A stretch of 64,000 nucleotides of DNA from Pacificimonas sp963710205 (GTDB lineage: Bacteria; Pseudomonadota; Alphaproteobacteria; Sphingomonadales; Sphingomonadaceae): contig CAVPZG010000004.1 of NCBI GenBank assembly GCA_963710205.1, forward strand, positions 124,001 to 188,000. The letters are read 5' to 3'. Below are positions 51,968-61,033 of this stretch, in pieces. The translations under genes and the position numbers were made by a program. Within the stretch, counting starts at the first letter, position 1, and each line of letters begins with the position of its first letter. Under the pieces are notes generated by a model. The model saw only the letters and a program-made list of their open reading frames with translations. It was not told the DNA's origin and searched no databases.

Positions 51968-54781
51968 TTGCCTTTACGGTCCGTGCGCGGCAGTCAGGCA
52001 TCTGTGCCTGTTCCTGATTTGATCCCTGCCGCCCTGCCCGCCCTGACCGCGGCGCTGGACGGACTGTGGCTGGCGGATGCGGACGGCGCGCGTCGGATCG
52101 AGCGCGCCGACGCCCTGCGCACCCTGTCGTCCGCACCGGCCATTTTATTGAACGCCCCCGTCGTGGCGGCGAAGCTGGGCTATGCCGAGGTCAACGGGCT
52201 GGACCTGCTTGAACTGTTCGCGTTCGTGCACCCCGCGCGTTTCGCCGTCCCGACCATCATCGGCATGGCGGATTTCCTTGGCCTTGAACGACCCGATGGC
52301 GGTGCGGAAGAGGCGCGCATGCTGCGCAGCATCTGTGCAGCATTGCTGGCTGAAATGAAGCGTGATGCGTGGAACGCGCGGACCGGGGCGTGGGCGACAG
52401 CGCAGGCGCTTTCGCGCGTGGACTGGCCGTGGTCGCCGCATGTCCTGCGCGCGATGGGCACGCCGCCAAAGCCGGAGCGCTCGATCTTCACCAGCCTGCC
52501 GAAATGGGAGGATGCGCCCGCGCCGGATCCGCCCAGGACCGTCACGCTGGACAGAAACGGCGTCGCCGCGCGGCTGAAACATCTGACCGGACCGCAGGCG
52601 GAGACGAGGCAGGGGCAGCGCGATTATGCGGCGGCCGTCGCGCGCGCCTTTGACCCGCGCGAGGTGGAGGGCGCGCCGAACATGGTGCTGGCGGAGGCGG
52701 GAACCGGCATCGGCAAGACGCTCGGCTATCTGGCGCCGGCATCGGAATGGGCGGAGAAGGCGAACGGTACGGTCTGGCTCTCAACCTATACCAAGGCCCT
52801 GCAGCGGCAGCTGGATGCGGAAACGGGGAAACTCTATCCGGACGAGGCGGTGCGGAAGAAAAAGGCCGTCGTCAGGAAAGGACGGGAGAACTATCTCTGC
52901 CTGCTGAATCTGGAAGATGCCGTGCAGGGCAGCTTTTCCGGGCGCGCGGCCGTGTACGCGCGGCTGGTGGAACGCTGGGCGCGATACACGGCGGGCGGAG
53001 ACATGGTCGGCGGCGATTTGCCCGGCTGGCTGGCGGGCCTGTTCGGGCGCAAGGCCGCCGGCGCGCTGACGGACCAGCGCGGCGAGTGCGTCTATGCCGC
53101 CTGCCCGCATTATCGTCGGTGTTTCATCGAGCGCGCGGCGCGGGCCAGCGCCGAGGCGGACCTCGTCATCGCCAATCATGCGCTGGTCATGGTCAACGCC
53201 GCCCGCGGCAAGTCGGAGGGCCGGGGGCTGACGCGCATCGTTTTTGACGAGGGCCATCACCTGTTCGATGCAGCGGATTCGACGTTCGCCCTGCACCTGA
53301 CAGGCAGCGAAACCATCGAGATGCGCCGCTGGATCATCGGCCCGGAAAAGAAGATGAAGGGCAGGCGGCGGGGCCTGACCGCCCGGCTGGGCGATCTGGT
53401 GGCGTTCGAGGAAGAGGGCGCGGCCCTGCTGGAGGATGCGGTGGAACGCGCGCGGATCCTGCCCGCCGATGGCTGGCTGAAGCGCGTCGTGGACGGCGAC
53501 CCCCTTGGCCCTGTCGAGAAGCTGCTTGCCGAGGTTCGCGCGGCGGTGCTGGCGCGGGCGAAGGCGAATGAGGCAGGCTATGGTCTGGAAACGGAGGTCG
53601 CCGAGTTGCCGCCAACGCTTGTCGAGGCGGCGGGCGCGGCGCAGCAGGCCCTTGAACAGATGGCCGCGCCGCTGCGCGCCCTGTCCGGGCGGCTGGTACG
53701 GCTGCTGGAGGAAGCGCCGGACTGGCTGGATGCCCCTGGCCGCGCGCGGGTGGACGGGGCGCTGTCGGGAATGGACTGGCGCATGCAGACGCTGAACGGC
53801 TGGATCGGACTGCTGGCGAGGATCGGCGGACCGCCCGACAGGGACTTCGTCGACTGGCTGGCGCTGGACCGGTTCGACGGGCGTGAGTTCGATATGGGAA
53901 TCCGGCGGCACTGGCTCGATCCAACGAGGCCGCTTGCGGGCGCTGTCCTTGAAAAGGCGCACGGCGTCGTCGTGACATCGGCGACCCTGCGCGGCCGCAT
54001 CACGGATGAGAATGCCGTGCCCGATGCCGACTGGCAGGTCAGCGAGATGCGAACCGGCGCAAACCACCTGATCCTGCCCGCGCGGCGGTTTCAGGCGGAA
54101 AGCCCCTTCGACTATGCGAACAATGCGAAGGTGCTGATCGTGACCGACGTCCAGCGCGGCAACATTCCGGCGCTGTCGGGGGCCTATCGTTCGCTGATCG
54201 AGGCGGCGGGCGGCGGCACGCTGGGACTGTTCACGGCGATATCGCGTCTGAAGGCGGTCCATGCGCGCATATCCGCGCCGCTCGCGCAGTCGAAACTGCC
54301 GCTTTACGCGCAGCATGTCGATCCAATCGACGCGGGCACCCTGGTGGATATGTTCCGCGCCGATCCACGCGCGAGTTTGCTGGGCACGGATGCGCTGCGG
54401 GACGGCGTTGATGTGCCGGGCGAAAGCCTGCGGCTGGTGGTGATGGAGGGAGTCCCGTGGGCGCGGCCGACCGTGCTGCACGCCGCCCGCCGCGCCGCCT
54501 TTGGCGGCAAGAGCTATGACGACCTGATTACGGGTGGCAAGCTGGCCCAGGCCTTTGGACGGCTGATCCGGCGCGCGAGCGACCGCGGTGTGTTCGTGCT
54601 GCTGGGCGCTGCGGTCCCGACGCGCCTGACCCAGGTCTTTCCGGCGGGGTGTGAGGTCCTGCGGGTCGACCTGGCGACAGCGCGGGAAATCGTGGCGGCG
54701 CTGGCCGTGCCTGTCGCCCCGGGCGGAGAGACGTCAAACCCGCCGGTACTGGAAGAACCACAGCTCCCGCCCCTCGCGTAG
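51968..54781 (+). CDS. ATP-dependent DNA helicase, DinG/XPD type
   Basis: Up to 937 residues. An extra N-terminal region of about 200 residues precedes the helicase core: Walker A AEAGTGIGKTLGYL, the iron-sulfur cysteine set (CLLNLED, then CVYAACPHYRRC), the DEAH-like box VFDEGHHLFD, VVTSATLRG (motif III) and QAFGRLIRRASDRG (motif VI). XPD-like helicases use the 4Fe-4S cluster to unwind DNA 5'-3' during repair. The start is uncertain: TTG 51968 or GTG 52004. Its last 48 bp overlap the convergent trmB. Confidence 0.9.
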   Translation: MPLRSVRGSQASVPVPDLIPAALPALTAALDGLWLADADGARRIERADALRTLSSAPAILLNAPVVAAKLGYAEVNGLDLLELFAFVHPARFAVPTIIGMADFLGLERPDGGAEEARMLRSICAALLAEMKRDAWNARTGAWATAQALSRVDWPWSPHVLRAMGTPPKPERSIFTSLPKWEDAPAPDPPRTVTLDRNGVAARLKHLTGPQAETRQGQRDYAAAVARAFDPREVEGAPNMVLAEAGTGIGKTLGYLAPASEWAEKANGTVWLSTYTKALQRQLDAETGKLYPDEAVRKKKAVVRKGRENYLCLLNLEDAVQGSFSGRAAVYARLVERWARYTAGGDMVGGDLPGWLAGLFGRKAAGALTDQRGECVYAACPHYRRCFIERAARASAEADLVIANHALVMVNAARGKSEGRGLTRIVFDEGHHLFDAADSTFALHLTGSETIEMRRWIIGPEKKMKGRRRGLTARLGDLVAFEEEGAALLEDAVERARILPADGWLKRVVDGDPLGPVEKLLAEVRAAVLARAKANEAGYGLETEVAELPPTLVEAAGAAQQALEQMAAPLRALSGRLVRLLEEAPDWLDAPGRARVDGALSGMDWRMQTLNGWIGLLARIGGPPDRDFVDWLALDRFDGREFDMGIRRHWLDPTRPLAGAVLEKAHGVVVTSATLRGRITDENAVPDADWQVSEMRTGANHLILPARRFQAESPFDYANNAKVLIVTDVQRGNIPALSGAYRSLIEAAGGGTLGLFTAISRLKAVHARISAPLAQSKLPLYAQHVDPIDAGTLVDMFRADPRASLLGTDALRDGVDVPGESLRLVVMEGVPWARPTVLHAARRAAFGGKSYDDLITGGKLAQAFGRLIRRASDRGVFVLLGAAVPTRLTQVFPAGCEVLRVDLATAREIVAALAVPVAPGGETSNPPVLEEPQLPPLA

Positions 54782-55429
54782 CGCCTTTGCGGCGTAGCGC
54801 GAGTCCGGCCAGCCGGACGGACGTTTGCGAAAAGCGTCGGGCGCCTCCGCCATCCATTCGAAATCGTCCCGCTTCGCCATCTGCATCAGCGCCCAGCGGC
54901 AGTAGATGTCATGGTCGGTGGCAAGACGGAAAATGCCGCCGGATTTCAGCTTGCGCGCGAAAAGATCGAGAGGCCCCGGATTGACCATGCGGCGCTTGGA
55001 ATGGCGCGCCTTTCGCCACGGATCGGGGTGCAGCAGGTAGATGAAACTGAGCTCGCCATCGGGAATGCGGTTCAGAACCTGCAGCGCGTCGTTCATCCAC
55101 AGGCGGATATTGGGAAGCCGCTGGTCACGAATATGCTGCAGGGCACCGACCATGCCGTTTTCGAACGGCTCCGCGCCGATGAAGCCATGGTCCGGCAGCA
55201 GGTCCGCGCGCGCCACAAGATGCTCGCCGGACCCGAAGCCGATTTCGAAATGCAGGGGGCGATCGTCGCCGAACAGGTCCCGTCCCGTCACAGGCCCGTC
55301 CTCAGGGACGGCGAGCGCGGGATAAAGGCCGTCGAGAAGCTGCTGCTGTGCGGGCCGCAGCCGGTGGCCCTTCGTACGGCCGTAAAGCCGGTTCAGCGTT
55401 GTCGGATCGCCGGCCTTGTGGGCGGTCAC
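54734..55429 (-). CDS. trmB: tRNA (guanine-N7-)-methyltransferase
   Basis: 231 residues. TrmB signatures: RLYGRTKGHRLRPAQ, FEIGFGSGEHL (SAM-binding), GAEPFENG, and LLHPDPWRKARHSKRRMVNP, then the C-terminal FRLATDHDIYC. It makes m7G46 in tRNA. It is 12 bp after metK, the enzyme producing its methyl donor. The 3' end overlaps the DinG-like gene. Confidence 0.95.
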   Translation of the reverse strand: MTAHKAGDPTTLNRLYGRTKGHRLRPAQQQLLDGLYPALAVPEDGPVTGRDLFGDDRPLHFEIGFGSGEHLVARADLLPDHGFIGAEPFENGMVGALQHIRDQRLPNIRLWMNDALQVLNRIPDGELSFIYLLHPDPWRKARHSKRRMVNPGPLDLFARKLKSGGIFRLATDHDIYCRWALMQMAKRDDFEWMAEAPDAFRKRPSGWPDSRYAAKALREGRELWFFQYRRV

Positions 55430-55441
55430 TTGCGAGCGCCC

Positions 55442-56653
55442 CTAAAACGCACCCTTCAGGGCATCGATCAGTCCGGTCCTTTCCCAGGGGAACAGGTCGC
55501 CCTCGGCCTCGCGTCCGAAATGACCATAAGCGGCCGTCGGTGCGTAAATCGGCCGGTTCAGACCGAGATGTTCGCGAATACCGCGCGGGGTCAGGCGCAC
55601 CAGTTCGGGGAGAACGGTTTCAAGACGCTTTTCGTCCACTTCACCGGTGCCGTGCAAATCGACATAGAGCGACAGGGGCTCGGACACGCCAATGGCATAG
55701 CTGAGCTGGATGGTGCAGCGTTTCGCCATGCCCGCAGCGATGATGTTCTTGGCAAGATAGCGTGTCACATAGGCTGCCGATCGATCGACCTTGGTGGGGT
55801 CCTTCCCCGAAAACGCGCCGCCGCCGTGCGGTGCCGCGCCGCCATAGGTATCGACGATGATCTTGCGTCCGGTCAGACCCGCATCGCCGTCGGGGCCGCC
55901 GATTTCGAATTTGCCCGTGGGATTGATGTGCATGACGGTCCGGTCATCCACCCAGCCTTCCGGCAGGACATCAGCGAAAACGCCGCGTACATATTCCGAA
56001 AGCTCCGCACCCTTGCTCCCTTCGTGGTAGCCGGGCGCATGCTGCGTGGAAACGACGAGCGCAGTGGCGCGAACGGGACGGCGGTCGACATATTCCAGCG
56101 TGACCTGACTTTTGGAATCGGGTTCCAGAAACGACGCAGCGCCGGAATGGCGGTCATCCGCCAGACGCTTCAGGATGCGGTGGGAATAATGGATCGGCGC
56201 TGGCATGAGAACGTCGGTCTCATCGCAGGCATAGCCGAACATGATGCCCTGATCGCCGGCACCCTCGTCCTTGTTGGAACCATCTTCCCCGGCATCGACG
56301 CCCTGCGCGATGTCAGCGGATTGTCCGTGCAGATAATTGGCGAACTCGGCCGTTTCCCAGTGGAACCCATCCTGTTCATAGCCAATGCGCCTTACGGTTT
56401 CGCGCACGACCTTTTCGATTTCGGCATTCGCGTCCGGTCTGATCCGGTCATGTTCATCGATCATGCCGGCGCAGCGAATCTCTCCGCCAAGAGTGATCCG
56501 GTCGGTGGTCACCATCGTTTCACAGGCAATGCGGGCTTCGGGATCCTTGCCAATCAGGAGGTCGACAATCGCATCGGAAATCTGGTCCGAAACCTTGTCA
56601 GGATGCCCTTCCGAAACGGATTCGGACGTGAAGAGATAGTCGTTTCTAGCCAT
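55442..56653 (-). CDS. metK: S-adenosylmethionine synthetase
   Basis: 403 residues starting MARNDYLFTSESVSEGHPDK. It makes SAM from methionine and ATP. Hallmarks are GHPDKVSDQISDAI, GDQGIMFGYACDET, GGAFSGKDPTKVDRSAAY (P-loop-like) and the alphaproteobacterial insert with HDRIRPDANAE. A 9-bp inverted repeat (56691-56712) lies about 38 bp upstream. I see no recognisable SAM riboswitch in the 52-bp leader. Confidence 0.96.
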   Translation of the reverse strand: MARNDYLFTSESVSEGHPDKVSDQISDAIVDLLIGKDPEARIACETMVTTDRITLGGEIRCAGMIDEHDRIRPDANAEIEKVVRETVRRIGYEQDGFHWETAEFANYLHGQSADIAQGVDAGEDGSNKDEGAGDQGIMFGYACDETDVLMPAPIHYSHRILKRLADDRHSGAASFLEPDSKSQVTLEYVDRRPVRATALVVSTQHAPGYHEGSKGAELSEYVRGVFADVLPEGWVDDRTVMHINPTGKFEIGGPDGDAGLTGRKIIVDTYGGAAPHGGGAFSGKDPTKVDRSAAYVTRYLAKNIIAAGMAKRCTIQLSYAIGVSEPLSLYVDLHGTGEVDEKRLETVLPELVRLTPRGIREHLGLNRPIYAPTAAYGHFGREAEGDLFPWERTGLIDALKGAF

Positions 56654-56690
56654 GCCACGCGATCTAAGGGGGGTCCCGCGTTCGCGCAAG

Positions 56691-56712
56691 CATATAAAGA
56701 AAGCTTTATATG
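56691..56712. repeat. perfect inverted repeat CATATAAAG/CTTTATATG between HTH gene and metK
   Basis: Nine-base arms around AAAG. The repeat covers the last codons of the HTH regulator and the space before metK. It is unusually AT-rich for this genome. It could be an operator for the HTH protein, part of a metK promoter (TATAAAG on either strand), or a short terminator, although no U-tract follows. Confidence 0.5.
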
Positions 56713-57086
56713 TCTTTCGTGCGGGCCTCTATGGACATGAGTACCTCATTCTGCGTGTCAGCGGACAAGGTGCGAAAAGCCGACAGCAATCGGCGCGTCA
56801 TGAGATGTGACCCCACCTCCGCATCATAGGGTTGTTGCGGATTTTCAGCCACTTTCGCATCCGGAAGCGCGCCGTGGTAAAACCAGTCCACAGGCCGTTT
56901 CAGGGCGTTGGCTATGGTCAGCAGGCGGCCGGCACTGACACGGTCGATGGCAAGTTCATATTTCCGCAGTTGCTCCGCACTGACGCCAATCTCTCGCGAG
57001 AGCGCCGCACGAGAAAGTTTCGCGACGGTGCGCGCTTCGCCGAGGCGGCGGCCGACATGCGCGTCGATGGGATCGGGTTCGGCCAA
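56706..57086 (-). CDS. XRE-family helix-turn-helix regulator
   Basis: 126 residues (TTG start at 57086). The HTH covers about residues 11-65: RRLGEARTVAKLSRAALSREIGVSAEQLRKYE, VSAGRLLTIANALKRPVDWF. The C-terminal half has no recognised domain. The position between lnt and metK is one I associate with sphingomonads, so control of metK is plausible. Its gene end overlaps an AT-rich palindrome that might be its own binding site. Confidence 0.85.
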   Translation of the reverse strand: MAEPDPIDAHVGRRLGEARTVAKLSRAALSREIGVSAEQLRKYELAIDRVSAGRLLTIANALKRPVDWFYHGALPDAKVAENPQQPYDAEVGSHLMTRRLLSAFRTLSADTQNEVLMSIEARTKDI

Positions 57087-57136
57087 GTCAAATATCCATT
57101 TCAGCGTTTGATCGCATCCATATCGAATATTTTGCC

Positions 57137-58627
57137 TTATGCATGGTTAACGCGGCGGTAGGAAACCGCGAAGGCGGCGGCGAGCAGCAGCAGCGCAAGG
57201 CCGATCGGAAGCGGTGTCCCGAGATACGAAAACGGCGTGGGCGGGCGCGGGGCCGGCAAGGGCGTGACGATCCGGCCCGCCATGTGGCGCCCAAGCGCGA
57301 CGCGCACCCGGCCCCAGGGGTCGATGACGGCGCTGATGCCCGTCGGCGTCGAACGCGCCATGGGCAGGCCCTGTTCGATCGTACGCATACGCGCCTGCGC
57401 CAGGTGCATCTCCGCGCCCTCGTCGGTAAACCAGGCGTCGTTGGACACATTCAGCAGCCAGGCGGGACGGGGACTGGAGGCGACGGCTTCGGGATAGACG
57501 ACTTCGTAGCAGATGGCCGCGCCGACATCCGGAAAGCCGGGCAGGGTCAGTGTGCGTGGACCGCTGCCAGGAATGAAATCGATCGAGCCCGGCGCCAGGC
57601 GGGCGAGACCGATGGCCTCAAGAAGCGGCCGTGCGGGCAGATACTCGCCATAGGGAACGAGGATGGTCTTGTCATACCGGTCGCGGATGCCGCCCTCCGG
57701 CCCCAGCACGAACAGGCTGTTGTGCGCGGCGGTCGTCCGGCCCGTGACCGGGTCGCGCAGGGCCTTCAGCCCGCCCAGCAGGAACAGGTCATCAGGACCG
57801 AGCAGGTGGGCCGCCAGTTCCGTCCGCATGCCGGGCAATTCGTCGATAACGTCCGGGATGGCCGCCTCTGGCCAGATGAGCAGGCGGCGCTGGTCCGATT
57901 TTGGCGGCGAGAGGGCGGCAAAGCGGCGAATCGCGCCGTCGATCGCGCCGGGTCCGTATTTCTCGTCCTGCCCGATATTGGCCTGCACGATATCGAGGCG
58001 CGTGTCCGTGAGCACGGCGGACTTCGTGAAGGCCAACGGCACAATCATGCCAAGGATGAGCGGCAGGACCAGCGCGCCGCCGAGCCGCCATCGCCGCCGC
58101 GCCAGATGCGCGAGGCCGTAGCAGGCGAGCGCGATCAGGCCGCTAAGGCCCAGCGTGCCGATTATCGCCGCCACCTGTGCCAGCCCGCCAAGCGGCAGCG
58201 AGACGACGCCGAGCGGATTCCAGCCGAACCCGCTAAGGAGATAGCCGCGCAGCCATTCGGCCAGCATCCATGTGCCGCCGAAGGCCAGCGTGCGCGGTAG
58301 CGGGCCGGTCCGGAAACGGCTGGCGACAGCGGCACTGATGCCGGGATAGCAGGCCATGATGGCGCTGAGCGTGACGACGGCCACCCAGCCAAGCGCCGCG
58401 GGCATTTTCGCCTGAAAATTGAACGCCTCGGCAATCCAGTACTGGCCGATCAGGAAATTGCCCATCCCCCACCACCAGCCGAGCGCGAAAGCGGACTTTC
58501 GGCTGGTTTTTGTTTCCAGCAGATACAGCATCGCCGCCAGCGACACGAGCATGAGCGGTGCAAGGTTCCAGGGCGCAAAGGCAAAGCCGCCGATGATCCC
58601 GGCAACGAAGGCGATCAGACGATGCAC
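57137..58627 (-). CDS. lnt: apolipoprotein N-acyltransferase
   Basis: 496 residues with a GTG start. Five to seven N-terminal membrane helices are followed by a periplasmic nitrilase domain with the Glu-Lys-Cys triad: LLIWPEAAIPD, DKTILVPYGEYLP and GAAICYEVVYPE; a last helix closes the protein. Lnt adds the third acyl chain to lipoproteins in the inner membrane. It lies 9 bp after corC in the conserved operon. Confidence 0.95.
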   Translation of the reverse strand: MHRLIAFVAGIIGGFAFAPWNLAPLMLVSLAAMLYLLETKTSRKSAFALGWWWGMGNFLIGQYWIAEAFNFQAKMPAALGWVAVVTLSAIMACYPGISAAVASRFRTGPLPRTLAFGGTWMLAEWLRGYLLSGFGWNPLGVVSLPLGGLAQVAAIIGTLGLSGLIALACYGLAHLARRRWRLGGALVLPLILGMIVPLAFTKSAVLTDTRLDIVQANIGQDEKYGPGAIDGAIRRFAALSPPKSDQRRLLIWPEAAIPDVIDELPGMRTELAAHLLGPDDLFLLGGLKALRDPVTGRTTAAHNSLFVLGPEGGIRDRYDKTILVPYGEYLPARPLLEAIGLARLAPGSIDFIPGSGPRTLTLPGFPDVGAAICYEVVYPEAVASSPRPAWLLNVSNDAWFTDEGAEMHLAQARMRTIEQGLPMARSTPTGISAVIDPWGRVRVALGRHMAGRIVTPLPAPRPPTPFSYLGTPLPIGLALLLLAAAFAVSYRRVNHA

Positions 58628-58636
58628 GGGCTCGCG

Positions 58637-59518
58637 CTAGCCGTCAGGGCGTGCGCGCACGCGCTCCACGCGGCGTTCGTCGGCGGCGAGGATTTCGAAT
58701 TTCCAGCCTGCCGGATGTGGGATGATCTCGCCGACTTCCGGGACGCGTCCCGCAATCATGAAGATGAGACCGCCCAGCGTGTCGATATCGCCATCGACAG
58801 CCTCGACGAAGTCCGTGCTCAGACGCTCCTCGAACACATGAATGTCAATGCGCGCATCGGCCTCATAGGCCCCGCCGGGCAGCGCCAGGATAGGCTCCTC
58901 CTCCGGCTCGTCATGTTCGTCCTCGATATCGCCGACGATTTCCTCGACGATATCCTCGACCGTGACGAGGCCGTCCGTGCCGCCATATTCATCGACGACC
59001 ATGGCCATGTGCGTTCGCCCCGCGCGCATGCGCGCCAGAAGGTCGAGAACCCGCATGGCGAAGGGAACGAAGAGGACAGGGCGCATGATGCTGCCGATGT
59101 CGATCTCTGCATCGAGGCCCTTTTCGGCGATGACGTTATAGGCGTCCTTGACGTGCACCATGCCGAGGATGCGATCGAAATCACCGGAATAGATGGGGAG
59201 GCGGCTATGCCCGGCCTCGGCGAAGGCCTGCACGAGTTCCGCAAAGCTGCCGGACGCATCGAACCCCATGATGTCGCCGCGCGGCACCATGATATCGCCC
59301 GCGCGCCGCTCGCCGAAGTCGAGCAGGTTTCTGAGCATGGTGCGCTCGTCGCGGCTGAGGTCGCCGGCGACGGACAATGTTTCCTCGTCATCGTCCTCAT
59401 GCTCCTCCAGCGCTTCCTCGATGGATTCGCGCAGGGAGGCGTCGCCGCGTCCGAACAGCAGGGTTTTCAGAAAGCGAAGCGCAGGCCGGGTTGCGGGCTG
59501 GTCGGGTGTGCTGCTCAT
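58637..59518 (-). CDS. corC: CBS-domain transporter-associated protein (CorC/HlyC family)
   Basis: 293 residues. Two CBS domains (MVPRGDIMGFDASGSFAELV to about MVHVKDAYN; RPVLFVPFAMRVLDLL to VVDEYGGTDGLVTVEDIVEEIVGDIEDEHD) and a C-terminal CorC/HlyC domain ending near PHPAGWKFEIL. It is a cytoplasmic protein linked to magnesium/cobalt efflux or membrane-associated regulation. It overlaps ybeY by four bases (59515-59518), as is common in proteobacteria. Confidence 0.93.
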   Translation of the reverse strand: MSSTPDQPATRPALRFLKTLLFGRGDASLRESIEEALEEHEDDDEETLSVAGDLSRDERTMLRNLLDFGERRAGDIMVPRGDIMGFDASGSFAELVQAFAEAGHSRLPIYSGDFDRILGMVHVKDAYNVIAEKGLDAEIDIGSIMRPVLFVPFAMRVLDLLARMRAGRTHMAMVVDEYGGTDGLVTVEDIVEEIVGDIEDEHDEPEEEPILALPGGAYEADARIDIHVFEERLSTDFVEAVDGDIDTLGGLIFMIAGRVPEVGEIIPHPAGWKFEILAADERRVERVRARPDG

Positions 59519-60027
59519 GCCGCGTCCCGGTCCGAATAGGGGTTCGTGACGCCAAGTCCCGCCAGCACGGATGTTTCCAACCGCTCCATCTCGGACGCCT
59601 CGGCATCGTCCTCATGTTCATAGCCGACGATGTGCAACGCGCCGTGCACGATCAAATGCGTGGCGTGATCGGTCAGGGACACCCCCTTCTCGTCCGCTTC
59701 GCGCGCGCAGGTTTCCGCAGCCAGAATGATGTCGCCGAGAAGAACTTCGCCGTCGTCGCTGTTGGTCATCGCAGGTAAAAGGTCGCGTTGCACCAGGGGA
59801 AAGCTGAGGACATTCGTTGCCCTGTCCTGGCCGCGATACTGGCTGTTCAGACGTTTGACTTCGGCATCGTTCGACAGCCGCACGGCAAGTTCGCAGGTCA
59901 TGCGGCCCGTCACCAGATGCGCATGGGCGGTGGCGCGGATGGCGGCCTCGACGGCCTCCCGCGCGCGCGCGTTCCAGTCGATCCGCGGCCAGTCGCCCTC
60001 GGCAAGCTGGGTTTCGACCTCAAGCAT
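59515..60027 (-). CDS. ybeY: endoribonuclease YbeY (rRNA maturation factor)
   Basis: 170 residues from ATG 60027. The zinc-binding motif HLIVHGALHIVGYEHEDD (H-G-x-L-H-x-x-G-Y-x-H) and LNSQYRGQDRATNVLSFP are diagnostic. It processes 16S rRNA 3' ends and supports 70S quality control. Its start overlaps the phoH stop by 8 bp. An alternative ATG lies at 60039. The open frame goes to 60222 but overlaps phoH. Confidence 0.93.
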   Translation of the reverse strand: MLEVETQLAEGDWPRIDWNARAREAVEAAIRATAHAHLVTGRMTCELAVRLSNDAEVKRLNSQYRGQDRATNVLSFPLVQRDLLPAMTNSDDGEVLLGDIILAAETCAREADEKGVSLTDHATHLIVHGALHIVGYEHEDDAEASEMERLETSVLAGLGVTNPYSDRDAA

Positions 60028-61033
60028 TGCTGCCCTCATAGGCTGCCACAATGCGCCCGACGATGGCTGCGCGGACCACGTCGCCAACGCCAAAGCGGAC
60101 GGTGGCCGTGCCTTCGATCCCTTCAAGACGCGAGACGGCATCGGCAAGGCCGGAGCGTCCCGGATCGGGCAGGTCGACCTGTTTCGGATCGCCGCAGACG
60201 ACCATGCGGCTATTCTCGCCAAAGCGCGTCAGGAACATCTTCATCTGCTGCGGCGTGGTGTTCTGAGCCTCATCGAGAATGATGAAGGCATTGGCGAGCG
60301 TGCGTCCACGCATGAAGGCGAGGGGGGCGATTTCAATTTCGCCCGACGCGATGCGGCGCTCGACCTGATCGGCGGGCAGCATGTCGTAAAGCGCGTCATA
60401 GAGCGGGCGCAGATAGGGATCGACCTTGTCCTTCATGTCGCCGGGCAGGAAGCCCAGCCGCTCGCCAGCCTCCACGGCCGGGCGGGACAGGATCAGCCGG
60501 TCGACGCTGCCGGTGATGAGCTGCGCGACCGCCTGCGCGACGGCGACATAGGTCTTGCCCGTGCCAGCGGGGCCAAGCGCGAAAATGATGTCCTCCGCCG
60601 CCAGCGCCTGCATGTAGTGGAGCTGCGTCGGCGTGCGCGGCACGATGGTTTTCTTGCGGGTCCGGATGACGACCTGCGGGCGCTTTTCCTTCGTACCCGC
60701 CTTTTCCAGTCCTTCCAGCAAAGGCGCATCGGCCATGGCGATGGCGGTCTCCACGTCGTGCACATCGACCTTTCCGCCCTGCATCAGTTTCTGGTGCAGC
60801 TCATTCAGGACGTCGCGGGCCCGCGCGGCGGGGTCCGCCGCGCCCTCCACCGTTACGCGGTCGCCGCGCGCGGCGATGTAGACACCGAGCCGGTTCTCGA
60901 TGGCGATCAGATTCTGGTCATATTGCCCGAACAGCGGCCCCAGCAGTTCCGGCCTGTCGAATTTCAGTTCGAGGCGGGCAGGTTCGTTCGGAGTTGGAAC
61001 GCCGGGGTCGGACGCCTTGCGTTTCGTGGGCAC
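60020..61033 (-). CDS. PhoH family ATPase (PhoH-like)
   Basis: 337 residues with a GTG start. The core is ALGPAGTGKTYVAVAQAV (Walker A), the RPAVEAGERLGFLPGDMKDK segment, IILDEAQNTTPQQMKMFLTR (Walker B) and VCGDPKQVDLP. Often called YbeZ, a partner of YbeY in RNA metabolism. The GTG overlaps the miaB stop by one base (TAGTG). Expression should be coupled through miaB-phoH-ybeY-corC-lnt. Confidence 0.94.
   Translation of the reverse strand: MPTKRKASDPGVPTPNEPARLELKFDRPELLGPLFGQYDQNLIAIENRLGVYIAARGDRVTVEGAADPAARARDVLNELHQKLMQGGKVDVHDVETAIAMADAPLLEGLEKAGTKEKRPQVVIRTRKKTIVPRTPTQLHYMQALAAEDIIFALGPAGTGKTYVAVAQAVAQLITGSVDRLILSRPAVEAGERLGFLPGDMKDKVDPYLRPLYDALYDMLPADQVERRIASGEIEIAPLAFMRGRTLANAFIILDEAQNTTPQQMKMFLTRFGENSRMVVCGDPKQVDLPDPGRSGLADAVSRLEGIEGTATVRFGVGDVVRAAIVGRIVAAYEGSNA

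Noticed and set aside
56654..56705. SAM-sensing riboswitch upstream of metK
   Set aside because: I looked for a structured leader, but the space is only 52 bp and shows none of the known SAM-riboswitch architectures I can recall.
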